Under the pieces are notes generated by a model that made no database searches, had not been told where the DNA came from, and was given only the letters and a program-made list of their open reading frames with translations. A DNA stretch of 64,000 nucleotides, taken from contig JAFGJS010000117.1 of NCBI GenBank assembly GCA_016928995.1, forward strand, positions 1 to 64,000, in the 5' to 3' direction. Of the stretch, positions 8,032 through 18,011 are shown in pieces; the first letter of the stretch is position 1; each line of letters begins with the position of its first letter. This stretch comes from Candidatus Sumerlaeota bacterium (GTDB taxonomy: Bacteria; Sumerlaeota; Sumerlaeia; JAFGJS01). Made by a program: the position numbers and the translations under genes.

Positions 8032-9622
8032 ATGCTTTCAATTCTGTGCCGCGACCGTGAGGGAGCGGCCCGCAAACCCTTGCCGCAACGCCAATTGGGC
8101 CTTTCCCTTACGGTGACGCCATGCTGGTGCTACGGCTCGGAGACGATGGACATGGATCCGCTGACGCCGAAAGCCGTGTGGGGCTTCAACGGCACGGAGC
8201 GCCCAGGAGCGGTGTACCTGGCCGCGACGCTCGCCGGGCACAGCCAAAAGGGCCTTCCCGCCTTCGGCATTTACGGCCGCGACGTGCAGGACGCCGACGA
8301 TAAAACGATCCCAGCCGACGTTGCTGAAATAATCCATCGCTTCATTCGCGCGGGGCTGGCCGTCGCCACGATGCGCGGCAAATCGTACGCCTCGATGGGC
8401 GGCTGTTCGATGGGCATCGCAGGCTCCATCGTCGATCAGCCTTTCTTCGAGGACTATCTCGGCATGCGCGTCGAGGCGATTGACATGAGCGAATTCACCC
8501 GCCGCATCGACCGCGGAATTTTCGATCCAAAGGAATTCCAAAAAGCGATCCAGTGGACGCAAAAAAACTGCGTCGAAGGCTTCGACTGCAATCCGCCAGC
8601 AAAACAATTCACGCGCGCGGAAAAAGACGCCGTCTGGGAAACGTGCGTGAAGATGGCGCTGATCGCCCGCGACATCATGGCCGGCAATCCGCGCCTGTCC
8701 GAGCTCGGCTTCGGCGAAGAAGCGCTGGGGCGCAACGCCATCGCCGGTGGATTCCAGGGCCAGCGCCAATGGACCGACCACAAACCCAACGGCGATTTCA
8801 TGGAAGCCATCCTCAATTCGTCGTTCGACTGGAACGGCGTCCGCCAGCCCTACATCCTGGCCACGGAAAACGACTCGTTGAACGGCGCGACGATGCTCTT
8901 CGGCCACCTGCTGAACGGCGCCGCGCAGATCTTCGCCGACGTGCGCACGTACTGGAGTCCGCTGGCGGTGAAGCGCGTCACGGGACATACGCTCAAAGGC
9001 GCCGCCGCCGGAGGCGTCATCCACATGATCAATTCCGGCCCCGCCACGCTGGACGGAACAGGCAGGCAGCGCAGCAACGGCCAACCCGCGATGAAGCCGT
9101 TCTGGGAAATCAAAAAAGAAGAGGCAGCCGCATGCCTGAAGGCGACGACGTGGCACATGGCCGTGCAGGAATACTTCCGCGGCGGCGGATGGGGCACGCG
9201 CTATCGCACCGACGGCGGCATGCCGCTCACCATGGCCCGCATCAATCTGGTCAAGGGCCTCGGTCCCGCGCTGCAGATCGCCGAAGGTCAAAGCGTCGAG
9301 CTCCCGGCAAAGGTGCACGACGCGCTCGACCGCGACCTGGCCGACGACGTGGTTCGCGCCGCGCATCACGGGCGCCGGTGCCTTCGCCGATGTCTACAGC
9401 GTGATGAACAATTGGGGCGCGAATCACTGCGCGCTGGCCTATGGCCATATCGGCGCGGACCTGATCACGCTGGCCGGCATGCTGCGCATTCCGGTGTACA
9501 TGCACAACGTGCCCCCGGAAAAAATCTTCCGGCCCAGCAGCTGGGCGCAATTCGGCGGCGATCAAGATCCGATGGGCGCCGACTTCCGCGCCTGCCGCAA
9601 CTTCGGCCCGCTCTACAAATGA
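8032..9622 (+). pseudogene. fucI: Broken L-fucose isomerase gene
   Basis: From about base 8100 the frame matches L-fucose/D-arabinose isomerase ([34 protein letters not shown]). The conserved metal ligands are encoded at TENDSLNG and FADVRTYW. Two lesions are visible. First, the ~80 N-terminal residues of the family are missing; the frame instead begins inside repeat family A ([17 protein letters not shown]). Second, near 9330 the frame shifts: the first frame gives DRDLADDVV, whereas the +1 frame restores [10 protein letters not shown] and the third ligand region WGANH, and runs to the family-like end GPLYK at 9622. The shift fits loss of about 11 bases relative to the family. A sequencing error could explain the shift but not the replaced 5' end. 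Confidence 0.85.
8041..8125 (+). repeat. Repeat family A, partial copy fused to fucI
   Basis: The left arm GTGCCGCGACCGTGAGGGAG (from 8046) and the centre match family A. The right arm (8098-8120, GGGCCTTTCCCTTACGGTGA...) is close to the family A arm GGGCCGCTCCCTAACGGTCG and also encodes the fucI residues GLSLTV. The repeat therefore merges with the coding sequence at this point. Confidence 0.65.
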
Positions 9623-9632
9623 TGAATCTGGA

Positions 9633-12600
9633 TCACTCCGCCAACGTGATCTTCAGCGCCACGGCATGCTCGCAAGGCTTGCTTTCCGGTAGTTGCACTT
9701 GCAGGCCAGCCTCATCGTTGTTGAACTCGAGCGCGCCGTCATGGCCCAGCAGCTCGATCCCGGCGATTTGAACGCCCTGCAAATTCGGCGAGTTGGCCGC
9801 CAGCGATTGAATCGTGACGGTCTTCTGTTCCGGCCATCCCAGCAGAAATGCATAGAGCGCATCGCCTTTCGCCGTGAAGCGAACATCCTTCGCGCTGAAG
9901 CGGGTTTTGCCTTCGTTGAACATGCCTGAGCGGACTTGCGTCGGCCCTTCGCCATAAAGCTTCCAGGGACGCGTGCCGAAAATCGCCTCGCCGTTGATCG
10001 CCATCCAGTCCGCCAGGCCATCCAGGAACGCGGCTTCATGTTCGTCGATCGTGCCGTCGCCGCGCATGGGAACGCTGAGCAGCAGATTGCCGTTCTTGCT
10101 CACGACATCGATCAGCATATGGACGACCTGCTCCACCGATTTGTATCCGTTGCGTTCCGAAAGCCCACGATCATAGTGCCAGTTGCCGATGCAAGTGCAG
10201 GTCTGCCATGGCTCGGGCATAATGCTCTCGCAAAAACCGCGCTCATGATCTTCCACGACGCCCGCGCGCTGCTCCGGTTGCAATTGTTTGCCGTTGACCA
10301 CGACCTCCATCTTCCCGTCGTTCCATTGCAGGCTGGCGTTGTAGTAATGCGCCGTAATGTCCAGCCCCGCCTGCCCCAGCGGCAGTCCAAAATTGTCGAA
10401 ATAAACGAGTTCGGGATGATACTTGTCGACTAAATCCTGGCAGCGCAGATACCAGTTCTCCGTGAATTGCGGATTATTCTCCGGCGCATGCTCCATCCAC
10501 GGCCGCGTGTTAGCCTCATGCCATTCGTTCGCCTCTTTGATGCTCGTGATGCCGTCGGGCATTTTAATCGTCGGTCCGGTGTAGAGCTCCTGCGGATCAA
10601 GCCCCTCCCACCATTTGCCCTTACCGTCTTCCTTGGTCAGCGCCGCCGCGTCATACCGCACCCCGGCCTTCGGTCCTTCCGCGTCATACCCATACGCCGT
10701 TTGCAGCCAGTGCCACGCATGCGCCGAATGATTGCTCACGCCGAAATGCAAGCCTTGCGCCCGCGCGACCTTCTCCCATATCCCTACAATGTCTCTTTTC
10801 GGTCCTACGTTCACCGTGTTCCACGCATGGTATTGGGAATCGTACATGTCCAGATTGTCATGATGATTCGCCATCGCCACAAAGTATTGAGCGCCGGCCC
10901 GCTTGTAGAGCTCCATCAACTTCTCTGGCTCCCATTTATCCGCCTTCCATCGATGAATGACTTCCATGAAACCGAATTCCGACGGATGACCGTAATGTTC
11001 CACATGGTAGTTATACTGCCAGCTGCCCTGCATATACATATGCCGCGCATACCAATCGCTGGCCCCCGGTTCGCATTGCGGCCCCCAGTGCGCCCAGATC
11101 CCGAACTTGGCGTCGCGGAACCATTGCGGGCATTGATAATCTTTCTGAAATGACTCCCAGCTCGGTTGATACGGATCTTGAGCGATCATCCTCGTTGCTC
11201 CTGTTATTGATTTCGATTCACTGCTATTCTGCCTGGATGCTCCCGCCGGACGCAGTTGCAATTTGATAATGGCGACCGGCTCCGCGTGATCTTGCCGCTC
11301 CGCCGTGATTTTGATTTCCTGATCCGATTGCGTGAACGCCGTCTCGCCGCTCGTCAGCAGTTCGCACGAAATAATCTTAAGCTCCAGCGGCGGCAACGCC
11401 AGCGTATCCGTGCCGCGCCAATCCAGCACATGCACATAAACCACGTCGCCTTTGTGCGTTGAACAATAATAATTATCCACCGGTTGAAACGGGCCGGGCC
11501 GCGTGCCATAGATGCTCTCGCTGTACCGTTCCAGCCAGGCGCCGGTTTCCTTCAACCGCTCAATGTGCGCCGCAGGAATCACACCATCGCGATCCGGCCC
11601 CACGTTCAGCAGCATGTTCCCGCCGCGCCCGACCACATTGACCAGCATGCGAATGATGTCATCCAATTTCATCAAATTCTGATGCGTGTTATAACCCCAA
11701 CTGCTCATATTCAGATTGAGGCATTTCTCCCACGGCGTGTCCTTGATCGGCCCCGAAACCGCATGCCCGCCTTCGTCGCATTTGAAATCGCCTTCCCAGC
11801 CGGATCGCGGACTGATCACAACTTTCGGCTGATATTTACGGACCATCGTATTGAGCTTAATCGGCTCCCAAAACCAGGCGGCGTCGGCGTCTGAGCCATG
11901 ATGCGCCAGCCAGCCGCCATCATACCAGAGTATATCGATCTTGCCGTAATCGCGCATCAGCTCCTCGACTTGCCCGTATCCCTGTTGCTTCATCAACGCC
12001 GCGTTGTCCGCTAGTTCCTTCGGCTTGAAATACCCCGGAAAGCGCCAGTCCATCGGCGAATAATACAGCCCCACGCCTAGCCCGGCCACACGGCAAGCCT
12101 TCGTGTATTCCGCTACGAAATCCCGCCGCGCCGCGGTTTTTGCGCTACAAAAATCGCCATAGCTGGACGGACTGTTCCACAGCGCAAAACCATCATGATG
12201 CCGCGCCGTCAGCACCATGTAACGCATCCCCGCTTCCCTGGCGATGCTCGCCCACTCCTCCGCGTCAAATTTTTGCGGCGTAAATTCATCCGCCAGCTTG
12301 GCGTACTCCTCGGCGGGAATTTTCTCGTTGTGCATGACCCATTCCCCGCGCGCCGGAATGGCGTACAGCCCCCAATGGATGAACATGCCGAACTTGGCGT
12401 CCTGCCACCACGCCTTGTCCTCCGGACTTAATTTCAGCTGCCGGCTCGCTTCGTCCTGGTTTTGCTGCGGCTCGAAATCCAGCTGGCTTTTCAATTTCGA
12501 TTTCAATTCATCGCCCTGCATGTTCTCACCCTCGGCGTTAGCGGCTGGCGTAGCGGCCATCATCAAGGCTCCTCCAATGATCATGAATATTATCCACTTC

Positions 12601-12665
12601 GCGCGGTCTGCGCGTCCAGATTTTCGTGCGGTTGTATCTTCATAGTTTTTTGGGGCACAGTGCAT
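9633..12665 (-). CDS. Secreted alpha-L-fucosidase with two tandem GH29 domains
   Basis: The 1010-residue product has a signal peptide ([21 protein letters not shown], about residues 24-44) and two GH29-like halves. Domain 1 (about 80-470) has [18 protein letters not shown] and the putative nucleophile Asp249 in ILWYDGG. Domain 2 (about 493-1010) has [20 protein letters not shown] and a putative nucleophile Asp757 in VYFDNFG. Each half ends with a beta-sandwich-like tail. The junction contains an internal Met493 (ATG at 11187-11189) preceded by CAGGAG eight bases upstream, as if the second half were once, or still is, a separately translated gene. GAAGGA precedes the main ATG. Expected activity is hydrolysis of fucosyl linkages outside the cytoplasm. 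It is convergent with fucI and divergent from lacI. Confidence 0.9.
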   Translation of the reverse strand: MHCAPKNYEDTTARKSGRADRAKWIIFMIIGGALMMAATPAANAEGENMQGDELKSKLKSQLDFEPQQNQDEASRQLKLSPEDKAWWQDAKFGMFIHWGLYAIPARGEWVMHNEKIPAEEYAKLADEFTPQKFDAEEWASIAREAGMRYMVLTARHHDGFALWNSPSSYGDFCSAKTAARRDFVAEYTKACRVAGLGVGLYYSPMDWRFPGYFKPKELADNAALMKQQGYGQVEELMRDYGKIDILWYDGGWLAHHGSDADAAWFWEPIKLNTMVRKYQPKVVISPRSGWEGDFKCDEGGHAVSGPIKDTPWEKCLNLNMSSWGYNTHQNLMKLDDIIRMLVNVVGRGGNMLLNVGPDRDGVIPAAHIERLKETGAWLERYSESIYGTRPGPFQPVDNYYCSTHKGDVVYVHVLDWRGTDTLALPPLELKIISCELLTSGETAFTQSDQEIKITAERQDHAEPVAIIKLQLRPAGASRQNSSESKSITGATRMIAQDPYQPSWESFQKDYQCPQWFRDAKFGIWAHWGPQCEPGASDWYARHMYMQGSWQYNYHVEHYGHPSEFGFMEVIHRWKADKWEPEKLMELYKRAGAQYFVAMANHHDNLDMYDSQYHAWNTVNVGPKRDIVGIWEKVARAQGLHFGVSNHSAHAWHWLQTAYGYDAEGPKAGVRYDAAALTKEDGKGKWWEGLDPQELYTGPTIKMPDGITSIKEANEWHEANTRPWMEHAPENNPQFTENWYLRCQDLVDKYHPELVYFDNFGLPLGQAGLDITAHYYNASLQWNDGKMEVVVNGKQLQPEQRAGVVEDHERGFCESIMPEPWQTCTCIGNWHYDRGLSERNGYKSVEQVVHMLIDVVSKNGNLLLSVPMRGDGTIDEHEAAFLDGLADWMAINGEAIFGTRPWKLYGEGPTQVRSGMFNEGKTRFSAKDVRFTAKGDALYAFLLGWPEQKTVTIQSLAANSPNLQGVQIAGIELLGHDGALEFNNDEAGLQVQLPESKPCEHAVALKITLAE

Positions 12666-12734
12666 TTTTAATCCTTCAAATTTTTATCTCATGGATCATT
12701 GTTTCAAACGGCGGGTTATAAAAGCGGCTTGACT

Positions 12735-12776
12735 GTTAACGCTAACTATTATTCCCCGGTTTCGTCACAGAGTCAA
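12735..12776 (-). promoter_or_regulatory. Fucosidase promoter with overlapping LacI-type operator
   Basis: Reading on the minus strand, TTGACT (12776-12771) is followed after exactly 17 bases by AATAAT (12753-12748), a good sigma70-type promoter. The palindrome GTTAGCGTTAAC (12746-12735) abuts the -10 box, so a bound repressor would block transcription. The same palindrome lies upstream of fucI. The divergent lacI-type gene in the same 189 bp gap is the obvious candidate regulator. Confidence 0.7.
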
Positions 12777-12854
12777 GCTGGAAATCCGTTTTTCGCTTGC
12801 CGGTTTCTATGCGGCAATGCTATCTCCTGATCATTCCATGGAACAAAGGTCGCC

Positions 12855-13895
12855 TTGGCTCACGTGAAAAAGCGAAACGTCGGCATCAAAGATCTTTCCG
12901 AAAAATGCTCGCTATCCATGATGACCGTGTCGCGGGCGCTGCGCGGCGCATATGGCGTCAACCCCAAAACGCGGGAACGAGTGCTCCGCACGGCGAAGGA
13001 AATGGGATACATCCCCAATCAAGTCGCAAGCAACCTGGCGCAAAACAAAACGAACACCATCGGCGTCATCGTCCCGGACATCGGCCTCAGTTTTTTCCCC
13101 AATGTGTTCCATCAACTGGAAAGCGAATTCTCCGCGCAAGGCTACAACTTATTCATCTGCTGCTCCTACGATCAGCCTGAAAAAGAGCGCAAGGAAGTCA
13201 TGGCCCTGATCAGCCGCCGCGTGGACGGCATCGTGCTCGCCCCGGCGTCCTGGAAGGAAAGCTACGGCGCCGCCCGGCTGATTCTCGATCAGGACTGTCC
13301 CTTGGTCCTGATCGACCGCAGGATCAAGGGCCTTGATGTAGACACCGTGATTGTGGACGACTATGGCGGCGCGGTCTCGGCCGTGAACCACCTCATCGAG
13401 CAAGGCTTCCGGCGGATCGTCCATCTTTCCGGCGGACAAAACATCTGGACCTCCCGCGAGCGGTTGCGCGGCTATCGCGCCGCGTTGCGCGACGCAAAAA
13501 TAAACATCAAGGAAGCTTGGATTATCCTGGCCGGATTAACCGTCGAAAGCGGCGAAGAAGCCATGACGCGGCTGCTGGAGCAGAATGCCAATTTCGACGC
13601 GATTTTCTGTGTCAACGATCCCGTGGCCCTCGGCGCCTATCGGGCGCTCCAGCGCCATGGCGGAAAGGCGCCGAAACCCATCGCGCTGATAGGCTTTGCC
13701 GGGATCCAAGAGACCGAAATGCTGGAAACGCCGCTCTCCACGGTTCAACAGGACGACGCCCGCATCGGACGGGAAGCCGCCCAGTTGCTCTTGAACCGCA
13801 TCGGCCCCAACGCGAATGAATCCAAACCCGTCTGCCTGAAAATCCCCACTCAACTGATCATCCGCGCATCAACCACGGCCCTGATAAAATCATAA
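12855..13895 (+). CDS. LacI-family transcriptional regulator
   Basis: A 346-residue LacI/GalR protein. The N-terminal helix-turn-helix (GIKDLSEKCSLSMMTVSRAL, about residues 10-29) and hinge (NQVASNLAQNKTNTIGVIVPD) precede a periplasmic-binding-protein-like ligand core (LFICCSYDQ, DGIVLAPA, VNDPVALGAYRAL). The start is taken as TTG at 12855 because AAAGG lies five bases upstream; GTG at 12864 is an alternative. It is divergent from the fucosidase, and the GTTARCGYTAAC palindromes at both fucose genes are its likely sites. The inducer is presumably fucose or a derivative, but this is inferred from context only. Confidence 0.9.
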   Translation: MAHVKKRNVGIKDLSEKCSLSMMTVSRALRGAYGVNPKTRERVLRTAKEMGYIPNQVASNLAQNKTNTIGVIVPDIGLSFFPNVFHQLESEFSAQGYNLFICCSYDQPEKERKEVMALISRRVDGIVLAPASWKESYGAARLILDQDCPLVLIDRRIKGLDVDTVIVDDYGGAVSAVNHLIEQGFRRIVHLSGGQNIWTSRERLRGYRAALRDAKINIKEAWIILAGLTVESGEEAMTRLLEQNANFDAIFCVNDPVALGAYRALQRHGGKAPKPIALIGFAGIQETEMLETPLSTVQQDDARIGREAAQLLLNRIGPNANESKPVCLKIPTQLIIRASTTALIKS

Positions 13896-13955
13896 CACGC
13901 CCTTCGATAGATCGAGCTCATCGAATTGAGCGCTTGGATCTGTTTGGAATAAAAT

Positions 13956-15041
13956 TCAATGGCGCCGGTGATTCCAGGGGGCGCAGATGCGCTCCATGCG
14001 CTTTTCAAAACGGCCGCTATGGATCAGCGCCCATTGGCGGGTGAATTGGAGCATGTATTTTTCGCGCTTTTTGATGTACTTGCGGATGACCCACATAAAA
14101 CCCGGCCGCACCAGGCGGGCCTTTTCCGGATCTGTCAGGACCAAGTCCGAATATCGCGCCTCGAAATACGGCAGGATCACGTCCACGTCATGCATTTCGC
14201 CCGTCGTGTCATGCACGGCTTTGATGACCTTGCGCATCGGACGGTATAACGAAACACGGTGCTGCATGAAGAATTCGAGCGTATAACGGATTCGCTTGCC
14301 GCCCAGCCGCAGGGCGTGAATCGTGTGCATGTCAAAATTGCCCTCGCACTGCTCGCGGCGCTCATAGTACAGACGGCGGAGCCGCTGGAAAATTTTCGGC
14401 AGCTGCAGCGAAAACTGATCCTCGCGCGAAATGCGCCTGCTTTCCCCCATATCACAATACGCAACGCAAAGCTCCCGGTAATCCGCCAGCATCCGCTTGA
14501 ATTCCTCGTAGCGCAGCAGGTGCGTTTCCTTCACCAGATTGTTATAAGGCGCTTCGCGGTCCGCCAGAATCGTGGCATGCGCCCATTCGATGCCCGCCTG
14601 CAAGCTCTCCGTTTTTGGCGGCTTGAGCTTGTTGAATTCCGCCAGCGTCACATCAAAATCACGCACCACGCCCAGCGCGTCTTTATAATGCCGGCATTCC
14701 CGTTTCAGCGCTTTCATCGTCCGCCGGTCGGCGAAAGCGGGAAAATAACGCATGCAATTGCGCAGCTTGTTGATCGCCACGCGCATCTCATGCAGCGGTT
14801 CAATGTCGTCCTTGTCCAGCAGGTTCGGCTCATATTTAAAAATCGTATTGATCTGCTTGATCATCACGGCGGCGCATTCGCGCTTGAAGTCATTGGTCTG
14901 CTGCTTGGGCGGCTTGATTTTGCGCGGCGCCGGCTTCACGGCGAGCACGCCGGCCGCCAATTCCGGCTCAACAGCCGAAACGGCTTCCGTGGATTCAAGC
15001 GCCGATGATGCTTGTGCAATGTTGTTTTTTTTCAGCGCCAT
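13956..15041 (-). CDS. CHAD-domain protein
   Basis: A 361-residue protein whose region from about residue 50 onward matches the CHAD domain: the helical HEMRVAINKLRNCMRYF and HALRLGGKRIRYTLEFF segments carry the conserved histidines and basic residues that bind polyphosphate or other anions. The N-terminal ~45 residues (after MALKK) are Ala/Pro/Lys-rich and probably flexible. I place the start at the ATG at 15041; the open frame extends upstream, but the extra residues are low complexity. No CYTH domain is attached and no ppk gene is adjacent, so the link to polyphosphate is by family only. Confidence 0.85.
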   Translation of the reverse strand: MALKKNNIAQASSALESTEAVSAVEPELAAGVLAVKPAPRKIKPPKQQTNDFKRECAAVMIKQINTIFKYEPNLLDKDDIEPLHEMRVAINKLRNCMRYFPAFADRRTMKALKRECRHYKDALGVVRDFDVTLAEFNKLKPPKTESLQAGIEWAHATILADREAPYNNLVKETHLLRYEEFKRMLADYRELCVAYCDMGESRRISREDQFSLQLPKIFQRLRRLYYERREQCEGNFDMHTIHALRLGGKRIRYTLEFFMQHRVSLYRPMRKVIKAVHDTTGEMHDVDVILPYFEARYSDLVLTDPEKARLVRPGFMWVIRKYIKKREKYMLQFTRQWALIHSGRFEKRMERICAPWNHRRH

Positions 15042-15254
15042 AAAAAAACCTGACGATCTCCTATGAAGGTTCATCTTTAACAAAAAGCAAAAGTTGCGTT
15101 CAAGAAATATGAAGAAATAAACCGCGGATCGGGAAGAGGGGCGAATACAACAACCACAGGAGACTGTTTCGACATATCTACCGGCGACTTTACACAAAAA
15201 GCAGCCGTCTAATCCATGAAAAAAGACCAAGATGGTTTTTTTTTGATCATCCGC

Positions 15255-16454
15255 TCAGCCGCTTTCGCTCAACCGTTTTTCCGGCTTGCTCCAGAGCAGG
15301 GCGTGCGCCTCATCCAGCAGGCGTGGAATTTCGTCCTTGAACGGCGATTGAGCTAACGCAGGCGTGAGGCTGATCTTTTCCTCAACGGCTTTGGCCATAT
15401 TGAAACCCGGAAACCAGTGCCCGCCGTTGCCCAGCAGATTGTAGCGCATACGGCCATATTCCACCATATCGTAGGCTCGCGCAAGGTTGTATAGCCAGAG
15501 GATGATGCGGATATTGATCCCGCCGGGAACCTCTTCCCAACGCGGAATACCCTCCGCATAGCGCTCCGCAAATTCCCGGCCCACAGTCTCATACATCACG
15601 CCTTCCATCCGTTCGGCAATCGGAGGAACGAGCTCCACGGCCTGATCGAGTTGCTCTACGGCCTCAATGTGCTCATCGTAATCCGAGGGCCGCGCCACGC
15701 CGATGCTCAGTGTATGAATTTCCGGAAACGAAAGACAAAAAAGATCATTGAATACGATGGGATGCAGCGGACTGGTGATTTCCCGCAGCTTGTCCGATGG
15801 CTTGTAAAGCATGCCCCCCTTGTCCGAGGGGCTGATGATAAACACGCCCATGTCCTGCTTGCGCGCCTCAAGCACGGCCGGCCAGTTGTCCTGGAAGATA
15901 TAAAACCAGTGCAGATTGACATAATCGAAACCGCCATGCTCTTCGGCTTGAATCGCACGAACGATCACATCCGTCGAACCATGTGTCGAAAAACCAATAT
16001 GGCGCGCAAGGCCTTGCTTGACGAAATCGCGGGCGGCTTTCAGGCAACCGTCCGGCCCCAGCGACCATTGCAGCGTTTCTTCATTGTTGATACCGTGGAT
16101 CGCGAATAGATCAACATAATCTAAGTTCAACCGCGCCAATGAATCATGGAAATTATCGCGGAAACGCCCAACATCGGATTCCGGGCTGACCTTGGTTTGC
16201 ACAATCAGCTGCTCGCGGGGCAAATCCGGCAAAATCTGGCCCAATTGCCGCTCGCTGGAGCCATAGCCGCGGGCCGTTTCGATGTGATTGATGCCAAGTT
16301 CCAGCGAACAGCGGATGATCGCTTCCAGGTTCGCCTGACCTTCCCTGGACACCTCTTCCATGGGCAAATCCTGCCATTGATGCTGATAGCGCATGCCGCC
16401 CGTGGAAAACACGGGCATTTGCAGTTCCGTCCGTCCGAAACGCCTATATTCCAT
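15255..16454 (-). CDS. Aldo/keto reductase family protein
   Basis: A 399-residue protein. TCCTCC read on the minus strand gives a GGAGGA site eight bases before the ATG at 16454, which fixes this start. The N-terminal two thirds form the NAD(P)H-dependent TIM barrel: FGRTELQMPVFSTGGMR, HIETARGYGSSERQLG (with the catalytic tyrosine), the lysine in IVQTKV and the histidine in FAIHG. A C-terminal extension of about 110 residues (from EAVEQLDQAVELVPP onward) is longer than in simple reductases and helical, as in the larger oxidoreductases of this superfamily, but without an obvious Fe-S cysteine cluster. The substrate is unknown. Confidence 0.85.
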   Translation of the reverse strand: MEYRRFGRTELQMPVFSTGGMRYQHQWQDLPMEEVSREGQANLEAIIRCSLELGINHIETARGYGSSERQLGQILPDLPREQLIVQTKVSPESDVGRFRDNFHDSLARLNLDYVDLFAIHGINNEETLQWSLGPDGCLKAARDFVKQGLARHIGFSTHGSTDVIVRAIQAEEHGGFDYVNLHWFYIFQDNWPAVLEARKQDMGVFIISPSDKGGMLYKPSDKLREITSPLHPIVFNDLFCLSFPEIHTLSIGVARPSDYDEHIEAVEQLDQAVELVPPIAERMEGVMYETVGREFAERYAEGIPRWEEVPGGINIRIILWLYNLARAYDMVEYGRMRYNLLGNGGHWFPGFNMAKAVEEKISLTPALAQSPFKDEIPRLLDEAHALLWSKPEKRLSESG

Positions 16455-16784
16455 GCTATAGCTCCTCCATCCAGCAAACCTTATCGTCATTCAATCGGCA
16501 AAACAGCATCCCTTGTCAACAACTAATACAAAGGACAAAATCATCATAAAACACAGACTTTTGATTTAATGATTGTTATAGTCGCCCTGAGCTGTTTTAC
16601 AAATTTTTTACAATCGATTTACTTTAATCTGACCACTTGAAAAAAAAAGGGGCTATGATACAGTACATGAGATTTTGAAAGAGCAAGCCGGGCGGCAGGA
16701 AAAGCGTCCGTATTTAGGTGCGATGGCACAAGGTCAATTGGGCGAAGGTTAAAATTTCTACTATTCCAAAGGGAGGCAAGCATT
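16455..16784. other. 330 bp gap upstream of the pilin gene
   Basis: AT-rich at its left end (16495-16640), with a GGGAGG ribosome site for the pilin gene at 16771-16776. A TAAAAT lies near 16750, but no matching -35 is convincing. No gene or repeat was seen. Confidence 0.4.
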
Positions 16785-17033
16785 ATGTTGTACACACGGA
16801 AGGCCCGCCGCGGCCAAGGCATGACGGAGTATGTGATTATCGTTGCGCTGATCGCGATTTTCTGCATCGGCATCTTCACGCTGTTCGGCCATCAGATTCA
16901 GCAAACGACGGCGTCGATCATCAACAAACTCGGTGGCGCGCAGCAAATTCACTCTACGGTTGAAGATGAGTCGAAGAACGTCACCACCGAGATGGGCGAG
17001 CAGAATCAAAAGCAGCAGATGGCCACATTCTAA
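16785..17033 (+). CDS. Flp-type (class IVb) prepilin-like protein
   Basis: An 82-residue protein with the layout of a class IVb prepilin. A short basic leader ends at Gly10, then QGMTEY places Glu at +5 and Tyr at +6 of the mature protein, followed by a hydrophobic helix (VIIVALIAIFCIGIFTLFG). The C-terminal half is polar and glutamine-rich. GGGAGG precedes the ATG. No tad/cpa assembly genes, prepilin peptidase or second pilin lie in the window, so it is an orphan that would depend on machinery elsewhere. A strong terminator directly follows, so it is a single-gene transcript. Confidence 0.75.
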   Translation: MLYTRKARRGQGMTEYVIIVALIAIFCIGIFTLFGHQIQQTTASIINKLGGAQQIHSTVEDESKNVTTEMGEQNQKQQMATF

Positions 17034-17065
17034 TTGCGGTCGCGCAGCTTTGTGCGCATTCAATG

Positions 17066-17103
17066 CCGGCTTCCCGCATCAGCGGGGAGCCGGTGTTTTT
17101 TTT
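17066..17103 (+). terminator. Rho-independent terminator of the pilin gene
   Basis: A 12 bp stem (CCGGCTTCCCGC / GCGGGGAGCCGG, one G-T pair) with an ATCA loop is followed by GT and eight T residues. It starts 33 bases after the pilin stop codon and lies between convergent genes. No T-run follows on the minus strand, so it acts in one direction. Confidence 0.9.
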
Positions 17104-17112
17104 GTGTCAGAA

Positions 17113-17946
17113 TCAATGAATTCCGCGCTTTAAGGATTCAAATCTTTTCCGCTTGATCGCTTTGCGCACATGAAGTTTGAAGACCAGGTTGCCGATCAGA
17201 TAGCGCCTCCAAAGGCGTCCGGGTTCCAAGGCGAGACGAAAAAGCCATTCCCAGCCGGCGTCGGCAAGCCAACGCGGCGCCAGAGCCCGGCGGCCGCTGA
17301 GGTATTCAAACATCGCGCCGACGCACCACACCACGGGCACATGCAGCTTTTCCTGATTGCGCGAGGCCCAGAGTTCCTGCTTCGGAGCGCCCATTCCAGC
17401 GATCACGATGTCCGGCTGTTTTGAGCGGATCTCGGCGGCCAGCTCCTTCTCTTCATCCAATCCCAGTTCGAAATACCCATGCGAGTATCCCGCCACGTCG
17501 AGTTCCGGCATGGCGCGCTGCATGTTTTCCACGCATTCTCGCACGATCGCACGCTTTCCGCCGACGAAGAAAAGCCGCCGTTTCGATTGCGCCGCGCGCC
17601 GGCAAAATTCCTCGAAGAAGTGCGCCGCGCTCAAGCGTTCGGGCACATCGATGCCAAGGCGCCGCGCGGCTTTCACCACGGACATCCCATCGGCATAGAT
17701 ATAATCCGCCTGACGCAGGATCGCGCCGTATTCCGCGTGAGTGTGGAACATATTCACGCAATGCGCGTTGATGTACGTCACGATCCGCGCACGGTCGCGG
17801 CCGCCGTAGGAAAGCTCCACGATGTCGCCCAGCAATTCATCGAGGGTTGGCGAGCTGAGGGGAATCCCCAGGAAATCCTCGGAAGGAAAACGGCGTGGCT
17901 CCGGATTGACGCTGGTATTGGCTTGGTCCGCGTTCATAAACCGCAT
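17113..17946 (-). CDS. WecG/TagA/CpsF family glycosyltransferase (GT26)
   Basis: A 277-residue protein of the family that adds N-acetylmannosamine or a related sugar to a polyprenyl-diphosphate-linked acceptor at the inner face of the membrane. Visible landmarks are INAHCVNMFH, the YADGMSVVKAARRLG segment with the catalytic-region Asp, LFFVGGK, and the C-terminal GMGAPKQELWASRNQ and VVWCVGAMFEYLSG motifs. The basic C-terminal tail (KLHVRKAIKRKRFESLKRG) fits peripheral membrane attachment. ATG at 17946 or 17937 are both possible starts, and neither has a clear ribosome site. No other O-antigen-type genes flank it directly. Confidence 0.88.
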   Translation of the reverse strand: MRFMNADQANTSVNPEPRRFPSEDFLGIPLSSPTLDELLGDIVELSYGGRDRARIVTYINAHCVNMFHTHAEYGAILRQADYIYADGMSVVKAARRLGIDVPERLSAAHFFEEFCRRAAQSKRRLFFVGGKRAIVRECVENMQRAMPELDVAGYSHGYFELGLDEEKELAAEIRSKQPDIVIAGMGAPKQELWASRNQEKLHVPVVWCVGAMFEYLSGRRALAPRWLADAGWEWLFRLALEPGRLWRRYLIGNLVFKLHVRKAIKRKRFESLKRGIH

Positions 17947-18011
17947 TCAAACGCAACGGCGTTTCATACGCAATCAAATTAGCATTGCGGCGCGCGACTG
18001 ACGCCCTCGCC

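Noticed and set aside
9320-9360. Programmed frameshift in fucI
   Set aside because: No slippery heptamer or downstream hairpin is evident, about four residues are also missing, and the 5' end is already replaced, so gene decay is simpler.
8038-9369. 443-residue minus-strand frame opposite fucI
   Set aside because: It starts and ends within fucI and repeat sequence and has no family motif; the fucI frame carries the conserved residues.
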